Below are positions 1-11,065 of a stretch of DNA of 64,000 nt, one piece after another. Under the pieces are notes generated by a model. That model did not search any database. It worked only from the letters and a program-made list of their open reading frames with translations, and was not told where the DNA came from. Within the stretch, counting starts at the first letter, position 1, and every line of letters begins with the position of its first letter. Source of the stretch: Acanthochlamys bracteata (lineage: Eukaryota > Streptophyta > Magnoliopsida > Pandanales > Velloziaceae); assembly GCA_019914995.1 (NCBI GenBank), contig CM034128.1, forward strand, positions 9,331,501-9,395,500. The letters are read 5' to 3'. The translations under genes and the position numbers were made by a program.

Positions 1-157
1 ATCCGTCATTGGCATACACGTAGAGATGGCCTCTTCTGGCAATGTTGGAAGTGCTGGTCTCTGAAGAGTTGCTGCTTGCTGCAATTCTTCTTCTTCCGAA
101 GGCAGCTTTCTTCTGCCACTTTTTGGCCATTGCAATTATCTTCTTTGTGCTCAACAT
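1..157 (-). CDS. SAUR copy 1 (partial, cut by window edge)
   Basis: Small auxin-up RNA protein, N-terminal part only. Reading from the ATG at 157 down to base 1 gives an open frame starting MLSTKKIIAMAKKWQKKAAF, then a basic, serine-rich linker and the start of the SAUR domain (RRGHLYVYANDG). SAURs are short intronless auxin-response proteins; studied members inhibit PP2C.D phosphatases and thereby activate plasma-membrane H+-ATPases to promote expansion growth. Basic N-terminus and KKWQKKAA signature match the SAUR61-68-like group. No break is seen in the visible part. A TATA-like box lies about 130 bp upstream. It is the first of eight head-to-tail copies on this strand. The C-terminal half lies outside the window, so intactness cannot be judged. 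Confidence 0.85.
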   Translation of the reverse strand, partial: MLSTKKIIAMAKKWQKKAAFGRRRIAASSNSSETSTSNIARRGHLYVYANDG

Positions 158-284
158 GGCTTGATTATCTGGAGACTTGAAAATTGAAATGCTTTTGGGG
201 TTAGGGAGATGAAATTTGTGGTTTTCTGTTGAAGTGCTTATGCTATGGTTGTAGTTATGTGCAGTACAAGGCAATGGCAGATGC

Positions 285-291
285 ATATATA
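285..291 (-). promoter_or_regulatory. TATA-like box of SAUR copy 1
   Basis: Minus-strand CTATATATG about 130 bp upstream of the copy 1 start codon. The same box recurs at a similar distance upstream of copies 2 and 4. Confidence 0.45.
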
Positions 292-1223
292 GAAAGGAAT
301 AAGGGAGACAGACTGATATGTCAACTGGAGTTTTGTCGATATACGAGAGCAAAACCATGTGATGAGTAGGTTGGCAAACGCCCCTGGATTTGGGTGTTGG
401 GTAGTTGGTTGGTGATTAGATTTGCGGCCACTCTACTATGCCAAAAATGCATTATAACAGAAGTTATGCTAGGCTGATTCATGGATAGTGGTCGAGTTGC
501 TTAAATCCCATTTGCATTTTAACAGCTGGAATAGATCTCCAGCACTGCATGTGCATGATTGGCTAACGTATGTGCCCACATCCAGGGACCAGGTGATTAT
601 AATACTTGTTGATCTACTTTCATCTTGGATATGAAGTATAAGAGCTTGTTTCGTTGAGAAAAGGTAAATTTTATTAGAACTGAAAAGGTAGTCCTGAAAA
701 CTGACTTTAGAGATTATAGATAGTAGTCTATTCTGAGACTTCAGCTCTTGCTTTACTGAGGTACAGAAAATAATTTGTTTTTATGAGGTGAAAAGTATGG
801 ACCATTGTTCTCATGGAAATCACTGGTATGTCTTAGCAAGCTTCTTACTAAAATGCCGGCACCTTATTTTCTCTAGAAAAGATGAATCTCGTATGAATAA
901 ATATATTATATATATGTAAAACCAAGTAGTATTCTTGGTGTAATAAAAGTCCGTTTGTGGATTTTAAGCTACGGAATGCTTAGACTTATTAGGTATGTCC
1001 TTGGTTATGTTTGCGTTTTTCTAAGTAGGGTATATGAATGGAAGCATAATAGAAGGCTTTGTCATGAATTGAATTGGATTCTATAAACAATCGAGAGCTA
1101 TATACATATACAATTAGAAAATAAAGAAACATTGATGACTTCAAAATTCATAGAGAAGTTGGTTTTGGTGAACTTGTGCTTGTCAAAGCAGCAATGGCAC
1201 CAAAGAGGTGCAGCGTCCACTTG

Positions 1224-1608
1224 TCATGTGACATGGGCAGGGCAAAATAAGACAATGAATGACATGGGCAGGGCGTTCTTCATCTCCCTGGAAGCTCTGT
1301 TATTTAGCAGGGAGATAATGTAGTTCAAACAAGCTGAATCACATCGCAAAATGATAAGGCCATCATTTGATAGTCCATAATATTCTTCCCACATTCTGAA
1401 GAGTTCCCTTAGGAAGTTGTCAGTTAGGTTTGCTAAAGGCATCATGAAGCGGCATTCAGCGTTGGCGTACACATAAAGATGGTCCCTTCTAGCAATGCTG
1501 GCTTGCTGGTATCTGAAGAACTGCTACATGCTTGCTGCAATCCTTCTCCACCCAATGAAGCCTTCTTCTGCCACTTTTTTTGCCATCGCAATCCTTTTTA
1601 TTCAGCAT
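1224..1608 (-). pseudogene. SAUR copy 2, frameshifted
   Basis: The start ATG at 1608 aligns with copy 1, but a length change within the first 15 codons puts the N-terminus out of frame and it stops at a TAG near 1490. A second frame carries the whole SAUR core (RRDHLYVYANAECRF, MMPLANL, FLRELFRMWEEYYGL, DSACLNYIISLL) and ends at 1224. The domain is therefore preserved as sequence but not joined to the basic N-terminus. An internal ATG at 1472 could in principle give a domain-only product of 82 residues. The upstream region and TATA-like box are retained. I regard it as a recent pseudogene. Confidence 0.75.
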
Positions 1609-2365
1609 GGTTTGGTAATTAGAGAACTGAAATGATTTTGAGGATAAGGAGAGATAGGTTTTTGAGTTTGCTGTAGAAGTACTTGTGCTGTGGTTGTTGT
1701 GGTGAGTACAAGGAGACGGAAGCATGTATATATAAAAAGGATTTAAGGAGGACAGACTGGTTTCTCAGGTGGAGTTTGTTGATATAGAGGAACAAAACCA
1801 TGTGAGGAAGTGGATTGGCAAATCAATCTTGAATTTGGATGTGGGGTAGTTGGTGATTAATCAACTTCGAACTGTAATAAGCTAGAAACAGAACATAACC
1901 AAAATTAAGGTAGGGTGGTTCATGGATGGTAGTCAAGTTGCTTAAAGCTATTGGCTTGTAAGTAGCTGCAATAGGCCATGAACTCCAGCAAATCATGTGC
2001 ATTGTGGCTAACATCTGCGTCCGCATCCAGGGACCAGCTGATTTGAATGCTTGTTGATTTGTTTTTATAGCAGATATGAAGTACAAGAACTTGTTTGATT
2101 AGGAAAAGCTATAATTTAGAAGAGCTAAGTCTGCCTTAGAGGTTATAGACAGTATTCTATGATGAATGCTTGTCCTGGTTTTACTGAGGAAAAGAAACTA
2201 CTGTGTTTTTGTAAGAATGAAACTAAGGACGACTGCTGTTGTTGTCATGACATTCAGTGATACTGCTTTTGTAAACTCCTTGCAAAATGCTGGCACCTTA
2301 TTTTCTCAGGAAAAGATGAAATTTTGTAGGAAGAAATCTATTATATAGATGTAATTTGAAGTCAG
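1440..2365. repeat. Duplicated SAUR unit, copy b (partner 1-930)
   Basis: Second copy of the unit described at 1-930. The homology covers the 5' half of SAUR copy 2 and its upstream sequence to about 2365. From there to 3200 I see AT-rich spacer with no supportable gene. Confidence 0.7.
1727..1736 (-). promoter_or_regulatory. TATA-like box of SAUR copy 2
   Basis: Minus-strand TATATATA about 120 bp upstream of the copy 2 start, in the same relative place as in copy 1. Confidence 0.4.
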
Positions 2366-3199
2366 AATTCTGGTCAGAATTCCTAAGATTAGCGACAAGC
2401 ACCTGCTTATGGGTTAGAATTCTCTAAAATGTCTAGTACCTTTTGAATAATTTTATATGTGAACAACTAGGTCTTATATGTGATCTTCTTTCAATTGAAC
2501 CTCAGTGGCAGATGGGATCAAATAAGAGACAAAATAAATAAGTATTTAAAGATCTGTGATAATGTGCATAATAAAGTGAACAACTCTACAGACAAATGAA
2601 TCATCAATCATAAAGGAAATTGGAAAGATTTGTATGAGTTGAGCCAACCTTTTCATTGTTCCTTTCGGAAGAAGGAAAAGGATTTTACAAGTTGTTTATT
2701 GGGGTGAGGCATATCATCAGCTTTTAAAAAAGAGCATAATTAATATCTTTCTTGGAAAAACAAGTTTATGTTTTTCTGCTGTGGTTGATGTCCCATTTTG
2801 ACGAATACATCTTAAGATTTTGATAAATGGATGGCGGTACTGTGCTAATCAGAATCAAGTTAAGTCATGATATAAAACAGATCAGTATGTAATACAGTTA
2901 CATTATATATGCCAGTTATTCTACTAGATTAGTCCATCTAGAGCGATCTTAAAATCCTTGTTATCATTTATATTATTTGTGTTATCAGTAAGTAGAATGA
3001 TTAATGGTAATACTACTTGGAAGATCTATGTAGATGCCGCTTCAATTTTGATTATAAAAACTTGTTAATGATGTACATGTCCAGTTGGAAGAATTGGAGC
3101 TTAAGGACTCCATTAATATCCATATGGAAGCTGACTTTGTTGAGCATGCCTCTGCAGGAATAGTGAGGAGGCAGCAGGGTTGCGCCAACTCTTTTAAAT

Positions 3200-3546
3200 T
3201 GCAATGAGCATGGTCCTTTTAAGCTCTGTGGATGCTTGTTTTTGCTGCAAGGATATGATGTTATCTAAGGAAGCCGCATCACAACGCAAAATGATTTATC
3301 CATTGGTTGGCATCTGACATTTTGAAAAGCTATATGAAGATATTCTCTGCAAGATAAATTAGGGGGATCATAAACCTGGAACCATCAGTGGTGTAAACAT
3401 GGATGTGGCTTCTTGTTGCCATTGTTGTGCTGCTAGTCTCTGGAAGGCTGCCAGTGGTGTTATTTTGCCCCAATTCTTCTTCTTGTTGCCTTGGCCTTCT
3501 TCTGCTACTTTCTAGTGATCTCAAGAATCCTCTAGGTGCTCAACAT
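3200..3546 (-). pseudogene. SAUR copy 3, decayed
   Basis: The ATG at 3546 again begins MLST, followed directly by an in-frame stop, then further stops in the basic region. Recognisable remnants follow in other frames: a basic RRRPRQQEEELG linker, then HIHVYTTDGSRFMIPLIYLA, the first strand pair of the SAUR domain, and a diverged trace of the CDA region near 3270. The C-terminal half is largely lost. It is the most decayed of the four proximal copies. The 3' boundary is approximate. Confidence 0.7.
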
Positions 3547-5443
3547 GGCTGAGTAGCTGGAAGAAGTATAAGATAAGCTGAACTGAAAGCTTTTGGAAGA
3601 AAAGAAAAGTAGGACTTGTTGGTTTTCTATGAATGTGTTTATGCAGTGGATATGGTTTTGTCTTGTGGAAGGACATGGTATCATATATTCATATATGCAA
3701 AGCAATTGAAGAAGAGCTAATTATGCCAAATAGAGCCTTTATTGATGTCTGGAGAGGGCACAAAAATATGTGACAGAGTGTGTGACAAAAATCTCTATAG
3801 GATCTTAAGTTGTCTGGAATCGGTGATTAACCGGCTTTTGAGCAATGTGTGTATGTTGTTGCTCATTGTGCAGTACCCGGCTCATTAACTGCTGTGCGAG
3901 TACAGAAGGGATCATAGCGTTATTGCTCTTGGATGGCTGCAACTTGAAGTAGCTTTAGTTTAGATGCTGTTTACAAAGTGTGCGGATCTCACGCAAGTGG
4001 GATAAAAGCTTAGTTTGTTGTTGCTGTTTACAAAGAAGGGAGTACTGAGAACTAAGCATGTTAAAGAAGGTCCAGAACTGATGATCAGCACAGATTGGGG
4101 GACACTGGGGAGCTTGCTTAAAACCATTGGCTCCTTCACGCCTGTAGGTAGGTGTCACCATCTAACCACAAAGTGCTTGTTGATGATATGCTTCTTCAAG
4201 AGATGAAACAGGTAAAAAAGTAGTATGCAAGTGGAACATGCCCCTCTGGGAACAAGTATACAACTTGTACATAACCGGGTTGATAAACTTGCCCAGTGAG
4301 GATCATATAACGATTAATAATATCCTTTTCGTTGTTTTACACATGGCGTTTGGCACTGTTTCGCAGTGCGTTTCTATACTTTTTATTTTACGTTTCTCAA
4401 TAAACTTTCTATCATATTTTATAAAATATTTTTAAATTTGAAAAGTACAGAAAAACTTTGAGTTATAATATCTTATTATTATTTAGTTTATTTTTTTAGA
4501 TAAAAAAATTAGATCTTATTTTTTGAAAAAATTTTAATATATTTTTTATTTAAATAAAAAAGATTTATTTTATAATCACTCTCAAATATCTCCTCAGAAT
4601 CATGACCCACGCGATAGTATGAGGTATTCAATGAGCCCAGACATAATAATCGGTAGTATGTAGGGACATGATCATGGATCTTGTTCCTCTCTTATTGATT
4701 TTGTTTGAGTTTAATGTCTGAAAATGCCCATTTTCAGTTGTTTCTTTCTGAAATTAAGAGAAGATATGGTTTTCCTTTGTGCTTTATTTGCAGATCCAGG
4801 AACTTGCTTGCAGTCTGCTTTACATCAATGTCTTTTGTATCGGTCCATTCCTCCTCTTTCTGTTATTTATGATGTTATTATCCATTGCTCATTATTCAAG
4901 TATGTGTTTGAAAAAGCAAGCTTCTCATTAGTTCAACTTTGGAACATTATTACAGCCTTTTTGAATTAAATTTGACAAAAAAACATGACAATATGAGTTA
5001 GTTTTTATTTTAATCACTCATTGGACATAGAGGAAGTTATCATTTCATTCCAAGTTCCTGAGCATGTTAGAAACTTAAATAGAGCTTTCCCTAAAGGGCA
5101 TGCCATAAAAGAATTAGAACTCTGTTACTAATCAGAAATGTGTCAAGTTTTGAAGAACTTGAGTACTGCCCTAAAGGTTGGAATGTATATTTCTTAATTG
5201 CTCTGCCAAGTAAGTCTTACTTTTGAGACTGAAGTATTTAAAATATACTATTTTAAGGCATTTGTTTCGTTATCTATTTTGAATCTTGATCCATGTGAGA
5301 GATGAGTTACATGAACATGTTAACGTTATTGGAAATTAGCTTCATTTGATCTATGTTGAAGAATGTAACATATATACATCTTTGGGTCAAAATTTACATA
5401 ATCCGCATCTCTGTGTATACGAGCAGATGTATCATGGGGCTAA
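3547..5443. other. Spacer between SAUR copies 3 and 4
   Basis: No gene is supported. A long AT-rich block at about 4340-4580 resembles the degenerate AT-rich repeats seen elsewhere in the window. Two opposed short ORFs around 3955-4206 overlap each other and show no family similarity. Confidence 0.5.
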
Positions 5444-5902
5444 CTAATGTTCTAATAAGGCATAGAGACTAAGATGCTCATCTCCATGTCTTGGCTGAAG
5501 CAACGAACACTCAGTTGTCCACCGGCTGTTAACAACAGAGAGTATGAGATTCCTCTCCAACTCCTTGGACACCTTTTTTGTGAGAGAAGAGATGATATAT
5601 TCCATAGAAGCGGCATCACAGGGCAATGTGATGGGCCCATATCTAGGCAATCCAAACTCATCTTCAGACATTTTGAAGAGCTCTCTGAAGATATCACTCT
5701 GTAGGTATGCAATAGGAACCATGAACTTCTTTTTATCAAGCGTGTAGACAAAGAGATGGCCCCTGCTGGCTGCACATTGATTCTTAATCTCCCGTGGAGG
5801 ACAGCAATCACTTTTGATTGGTGCAATTCTTCTCGTTCTTCCTATAGCTGCAGATTTCCTCCACCTCCTCGTCATCTCAATGAGCTTCTTCATGTTCACC
5901 AT
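5444..5902 (-). CDS. SAUR copy 4, intact SAUR-like auxin-responsive protein
   Basis: Intronless 152-residue protein, the only clearly intact SAUR here. The N-terminus is basic (MVNMKKLIEMTRRWRKSAAI), followed by a linker and the SAUR core at about residues 44-107: GHLFVYTLDKKKFMVPIAYL, then FRELFKMSEDEFGL, GPITLPCD and SMEYIISSL. A helix-rich, less conserved tail follows, somewhat longer than in typical members. Known SAURs respond quickly to auxin and act on PP2C.D phosphatases and proton pumps at the plasma membrane; that role is inferred here from family alone. Start: first ATG of the frame, with a TATA-like box about 110 bp upstream. It lies in a same-strand tandem array whose other full-length copies are altered. 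Confidence 0.9.
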   Translation of the reverse strand: MVNMKKLIEMTRRWRKSAAIGRTRRIAPIKSDCCPPREIKNQCAASRGHLFVYTLDKKKFMVPIAYLQSDIFRELFKMSEDEFGLPRYGPITLPCDAASMEYIISSLTKKVSKELERNLILSVVNSRWTTECSLLQPRHGDEHLSLYALLEH

Positions 5903-7813
5903 TTGCTAGTAGTGAGGCTGAACAGGTCTAAGGAGAAAATTCAGGTAAACTACTGAATATGTGTTTTTGTTTGTGTTGAGATGAGTACTTGATAACAATG
6001 AGGAACTTATATAGAGGGTGAAAGATTTGTGGCAATTAGAAATGGAGCATTTAAGTATATTTTGAAGATATCATATTTAAATCTACTTTAAAGCAAGTTA
6101 TACCCAGGTTTGGTAGTGCAAGCTTGTGTTGCTATATTTACAGGCAAAACATGTTGCTAGATTATCTTGATCAATGTTTCTTCATCTGTTAAAGTAATGG
6201 AAACGGTTAGTTATTAGAAACCATGTCAGATTTCCATACCAGCAATTGTATCTATTGCAACTGTCCAACTTGGCATGATCTGATGTTTGATCTTGGTCTG
6301 CTATAGTCTCGATGCTTATTATCTTTGACCCATTTTGAAAGAGTGTTTTAAGTGATGAATCTATGGATGCTAAAATCTTAATAAGCTTTGAGGCATCTAC
6401 AGTGTGAAGCTTATCAATTGCTCCGAGCAAATTGTGAGGACTGCTTCGTCTTGTGTCCTTGATCTGGCTCTTTCAATTCCAACAGTTCATGTGCTTGATA
6501 GCGGTTCGTTAATGTAGAACCATTTTGGTCTGAAAATACCCTCCAGGGGCCCCTTTGTGGTAATGCACTACAAGAGCAAAATCTACTTATGTTTCTGAAA
6601 TTGGCTTGTCAGATTATGCTATCTGTCCTTGACTAGAGAGGAACCAGAAGGACCACAGCCATATGACCTTGTCCTTGAGACCATTGAAGTATCCTCTCTT
6701 TTGTCAAGGTGGCTAATAGTGTCTTTTGGAAGACATTGCATTCTTCACCTCCGTCAACATCTAGTAAAGGTATATTTGTGTCCTTATATGAAGTCTAGAG
6801 AAGTGATAACTGGTTGATTAAGCCATGTACAAGGACAGATTAGGACATAGGCATACGCCAACCGTGAGCGGAGGGGACTATTACTTGATCAGAGGGAGAT
6901 ATGATATTGAGTGAGGAACAACTTCGCCAAAGGTAGATCTAACTCCCATCAAATTTCTGGGCCATCTGGTCATGCATATAAACATCTTTAAGTTTGAAGC
7001 CGGTAGTTGACTTGTCTGTGTGATCCAATCGTTCGGTCGGGCATATAGGATGGTGGGTCTCTTTCAAGACGTACCAGCTTTCATGACAAACAAAACTCAA
7101 TATCTGTAGGTAAGAAATAAACTTTCTTAGTAAATTAGGGCGTAGCTTCTTATGTCTTGAAAAAGAAAGTCCCAAAGCTAGCCCTTGCAGCAAATCTTCC
7201 CAAATAAAAAACAGGGAGCAAGTAACTAAAACTGCTTGTCTAATGTTGGTTTAATGAGACCAGGATTAAGGGATTAAGAGTTTCATGAAGTACAAATATC
7301 CTTCAAGTCAAAACATGCAAAGAGCTCCTTATGAAGCATTCCTTCACTACTTTCTTTTTGCAACTGAAAGTGATAATGTTGGCTAAAAACTTATTTTTTA
7401 GAAAGTCGCTTTGTATTAAAAGAATGCACTCTTAGTCAGCTTGGTGAACAGTTGTGGAAAAGTTGTTCATGAACTGAGCACAAATCTATTGCCATGGAGG
7501 ATTCTTTGATAAGATTCTTGAAGATCTATTAATTAAACCTTGGAACGGTATATTGTTTGCCAAAATTTTCTTGCATTTCGTTAACCAAGCAAAATTTTAA
7601 TTATATGGTTCAAGTCTCTATTCAGAGTTTTTTTTTTGAAGAGAAGGCCTGAGTGTGAAAAGCACCCCATCTTATCTTTCGTAAAACCAGAATGCTGTAG
7701 AAAGACTGTTAATCATAATAGGCAAAAATATGCCACTTTTGCCACTTCCATATCAAATATGCTTGTGGGAGAAATTTTGGCATCAATTCTTAAAGTTCTG
7801 AACACTATAAAGC
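5903..7813. other. Spacer between SAUR copies 4 and 5
   Basis: No gene supported. Short open frames at 6182-6430, 6629-6817 and 6939-7193 show no domain I recognise. A run of T's lies at 7627-7639. Confidence 0.4.
6008..6014 (-). promoter_or_regulatory. TATA-like box of SAUR copy 4
   Basis: Minus-strand CTATATAAG about 110 bp before the start codon of the intact SAUR gene, in an otherwise mixed-composition region. Confidence 0.5.
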
Positions 7814-8310
7814 TCAATATTTCAAACGAAATGAATTCATCGAATCCGTCAAAAAACTACAAATTTCTATTTGTTGGTTGTGTCGTACGTATAAAGAAGG
7901 ACAACTTGAAGAATGCCCCAGCTTTATTAAGTAGCTAAGCAGTGCCTTCTCTGCATCTTCTCTGACTGCCTTTCTATGCAAGGATAAGCTGGACGCCATC
8001 AATTTCGAGTAGCAAGGGATATGCAATGGTCCATCACCCTCCAGGCCAAACTCTTCTTCAGCCAAACAGAAAAGCCCTCGGAAAACTCTGCTATTCATGT
8101 AAACCAAGGGAACCGTGAACCCCCTTCCTTCTGACGAGTAAACAGTGAAATGCCATTTGTGACTTTGTCTGCCGAGTAAACTGTAAAATGTCCTTTGTGA
8201 CTTTGTCTGCCACTGGCGCTGCATGAACTGGACTCTGGTGATGCATTGCCTTGATAAGCCAGTGTTCTCCTACCAAAGGAAGCCACCGTTTGCCACTTTA
8301 ATGCCATCAT
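7814..8310 (-). pseudogene. SAUR copy 5, frameshifted by a 38-bp tandem duplication
   Basis: The ancestral start is at 8310 (MMALKWQTVASFGRR), giving the N-terminus of the second SAUR subtype in this array. The frame runs into a 38-bp direct tandem duplication (8136-8173 and 8174-8211). Because 38 is not a multiple of three, the N-terminal frame leaves the SAUR domain frame and stops shortly after. The domain (FTVYSSEGRGFTVPLVYM, FRGLFCLAEEEFGL, GPLHIPC) stays open in another frame to 7814. An ATG at 8224 in that frame opens a 136-residue ORF carrying the whole domain with a novel, duplicated N-terminus. So this copy is either a pseudogene or a SAUR with a replaced N-terminus. Confidence 0.7.
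8136..8211. repeat. 38-bp direct tandem duplication within SAUR copy 5
   Basis: Two adjacent 38-bp units, 8136-8173 and 8174-8211, both start GAGTAAAC and end TTTGTGACTTTGTCTGCC. They differ at four positions, so the duplication is not very recent. It splits the N-terminal and domain frames of the SAUR copy. Confidence 0.9.
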
Positions 8311-9392
8311 AGCTCTTGATCTCTTCTAATTGCAGTTCCGCACAAGACAATTAATATATGATGAAGTAATAGCTTTTTGGAAAGCAAGATCATACTAATT
8401 CACAGAGTACTTACAGAAAGGCGAAGAGGATTGATGACGATAATGAAGAGCTTTCCGTATGGGTTGAAGAGGAACAAGATCATGTGCCAAGTGGTTGTGA
8501 AAATAACATAAGATAGCCCATGTTGTTGATTTTGCTTGTGGCATCTACTTTTAACGGGGTGGACATATGTTTCTGCCTTCGATTGTACAAGTCCTTGGTT
8601 CTTTATGATAACAAGGATGAGGAGAACTTGCCATTCCTACTAATATCTCTACTGGCTCTCAAGAAACTCTTCAGTTCTGTGCCACTCTATTTTAGCTCTC
8701 AATTCTGGCAGCTCATGTGTCATGATATTGACCACTCATGTCGAAGCTGTTGGTACCAGTTTGATTCTTTGATCCTCTATCCCTAAGTAGGGTATGCTTC
8801 AATGAATAGATCTTCCTAGTTGGAGGATTTGCTTATTAGACAATGTAACGTGTGTTGAGTTGGTGAAGAATGAGATGCCTGCGCGCCTTAATGTGTGTAC
8901 CTATTTCTTCGAAGTTTTAAAACGTTGGTATGTTTATTTGCCTATGGTGATTCCGGCATCTGCATTATCTTTAGTGTCCACAGACAGTCATTTCTTCATT
9001 TCTGTGTTTCATTCATGACTTGCCGGTGACTTCTTATTGATTAAATGTTGACAGGTTTCTCGATTATATGTAGGGACTGCAATAATCAATTCTTCAGATA
9101 CGCAGAAGTTGGGTAGCACCAAGATGAATTGCAGATCAGCTTGTAGGTTGGTCTAGCAACCGAAGGAGTGACTTTGATTTTGGCTTTGGTCCTCTTGATT
9201 GTTTGTGCTGGTAACGATTGGAAGTGGTTATCAAAGAGTCTAGTTGAGAGGTTTTTCTCATGCCCTTGCTAGTCAATTGTACTGGATATTTAATTTTTAG
9301 ATAAACTCATATAGTGCTGAATATCCATATATACCTCTGACAGGGTGAGTCTGAAATTCTACATCCTTGTATTTGCATTAAAGGTCAATATT
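8311..9392. other. Spacer upstream of SAUR copy 5
   Basis: Mixed-composition DNA without a supportable gene. The open frame at 8520-8786 has no recognised similarity. The stretch 9922-10648 beyond the TRIM element is likewise empty. Confidence 0.4.
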
Positions 9393-9921
9393 TGTGACGA
9401 ATTTAGAATTCTTCTTAAAACTAGCAGACAACAAAAAGAATGAGCTCAAGTCTTTATGAATATCATTTAAGGATCATTGGTAAATAATATGGGACTAAAT
9501 TATTTTTTAACATCTGCACTCCAGCAGAGCGTTTTTTTTTTTATAAATTGAATTGATATGGGATACGTATCCTGTAATAAATTGGATGAAGCAGACAATT
9601 TGTTCTGAAATGAAATGAGCTAATTGCTCTATAATGTAGCGGATAACTGTTCCTTGAATGAAACGTTCTACATGTCCTGAAATGAAGCGGGCTATTTTTG
9701 TCTTAGAATAAATCGGACCATAAAGACCCTGAATAGATATGAATAATAAGTTAGATTAGTCCACATTTTGGACTGATCCGGCCCAATCTGTTCTGATATC
9801 ATGTGACGAACTTAGAATTATTCTCAAAATTAATTGACAATGAAAAGAGTGAGCCCAAATTTTTATGATTATCATCTCAGAACTATTGATAAGTATTGTG
9901 TGACTAAATCATTCTTTAACA
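9393..9921 (-). mobile_element. TRIM-type miniature LTR element (old)
   Basis: Two direct repeats of 120 bp (9393-9512 and 9802-9921) flank a 289-bp internal part. Each repeat begins TG and ends CA when read on either strand. Read on the minus strand, the repeat at 9802-9921 is followed at once by TGATATCAGAAC, close to the TGGTATCAGAGC primer-binding site complementary to initiator methionine tRNA. Repeat length, internal length and lack of coding capacity fit terminal-repeat retrotransposons in miniature (TRIMs). The two repeats differ at about one position in five, mostly transitions, with no gaps by eye. That makes it an old insertion, probably ten million years or more at usual plant rates. 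AATAT occurs within 2 bp of both ends and may be a remnant target-site duplication. Confidence 0.75.
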
Positions 9922-10648
9922 CAAATATGAGGGTTTACCAAGAAATAGGTTAGGTCCCAGTGAGGTAGTGTACTTACAAGATGTCTTAGATTTTTAAGCA
10001 TCAATCACTAGTTCTCTAATGTTTGAAGCAACCAAATTAATCGTAACAGGTTTTGAGTTATTTTTGTTCTAAAAACAGGCAATCTACATCTTTCCTCCCA
10101 GTATGTAGTTCATATGGGGATAACATCATAGGACTTACTTTGCAAGAGAAGACTAATGCATCTTGGTAGCTGTTTTCTACTGTGAAGAAAAATATTCTAG
10201 CTGGTGATGGAACTGAAGATGAGATAGAAGAACATTACCAAATAAGTTTGCAATGTTTTTTGTACTGAAGTTACTAAGGACGTCTGTGTCTGTTTATTCA
10301 GAAATTCACTAATATGCAATCATAATATTGATCAAATATGCCAAGATGCCTCTGCAAGGCATGGTGCTACCGAGGGATCTTGAATAGCCTTATAGACTGG
10401 ATAATCTACACCATCACCTACTTGACTAAAGACTGAATGATTATAATCTTCACAATCAAAATTATGTCAGGAATCTTCTAAAAATTGACGTCTAAGAGAA
10501 TAGACTAGATTTAGTACATCAGGAACTTAGAAATTCCTTTTGGAGATTCTTTTGAGGAAAAAAAAAAGAAAAATTGGAGAACATCTCATTCTTTTAAATT
10601 CTACACATGTTATCATCTAAAGAAGAGATACAATTATATCTAAAAATG

Positions 10649-11065
10649 TCAACAGCTACAGATTTGTAGTTGTTTGTTTTGTCCTTCCAAGTAAGACGAA
10701 CAGGTAGTCGAATTTCTCTCCTTCATTGAGTAGCTCAGCAGTTCCTTCTCCTTTTCATCTGTAATCTTTTTCCTAAGCAAGGATAGCGTGGACTCCATGA
10801 ACAATGCATCACATGGTAATCTGATTGGTCCATCACCTGTCAGTCCATATTCTTCCCCTGCCATTGATAAAAGCTCTACGAAAATTGTTCAACTGATGTA
10901 TTCCAAAGGAACCATGAACCAGATTCCCTCGGAGGAATATAAAATAAAATGACTTTTGTCTGCTATAGGAATACTGCATACACTGGAATCAGGGGAAGCG
11001 TCACCGTGTACAATTGATGTTCTTCTCCTCCCAAAGGAGGCCACCCTTTGCCACTTTATTGCCAT
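10649..11065 (-). pseudogene. SAUR copy 6, one in-frame stop
   Basis: From the ATG at 11065 the frame reads MAIKWQRVASFGRRR, a serine-rich linker, then the SAUR domain (HFILYSSEGIWFMVPLEYI). Codon 59 is TGA (10889-10891) where the related copy 8 has AGA. After it the same frame continues without a break (FVELLSMAGEEYGL, GPIRLPCDALFMESTLSLL) to a stop at 10649. One A-to-T change could therefore explain the loss, which suggests recent inactivation. A short ORF from the internal Met (10864) would lack half of the domain. Confidence 0.8.

Larger units (their letters stand above)
1..930. repeat. Duplicated SAUR unit, copy a (partner 1440-2365)
   Basis: The segment matches 1440-2365 in direct orientation: the SAUR 5' half, TATA region, and about 770 bp of upstream DNA. 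Shared landmarks are CATCCAGGGACCA (near 580 and 2025), the GATATGAAGTA motif (near 628 and 2073) and GGCACCTTATTTTCTC (near 859 and 2293). The offset is about 1.44 kb, so the unit was probably copied by unequal crossing-over. Similarity fades beyond about 930. The 158-1223 spacer holds nothing else I recognise. Confidence 0.7.

Noticed and set aside
5452-5956. Several ORFs overlapping SAUR copy 4 on both strands
   Set aside because: They are other-frame shadows of the intact SAUR gene, with no independent family similarity.
6939-7193. 84-residue minus-strand ORF with a fairly normal composition
   Set aside because: I could not connect it to any family, and neighbouring sequence offers no matching exon.
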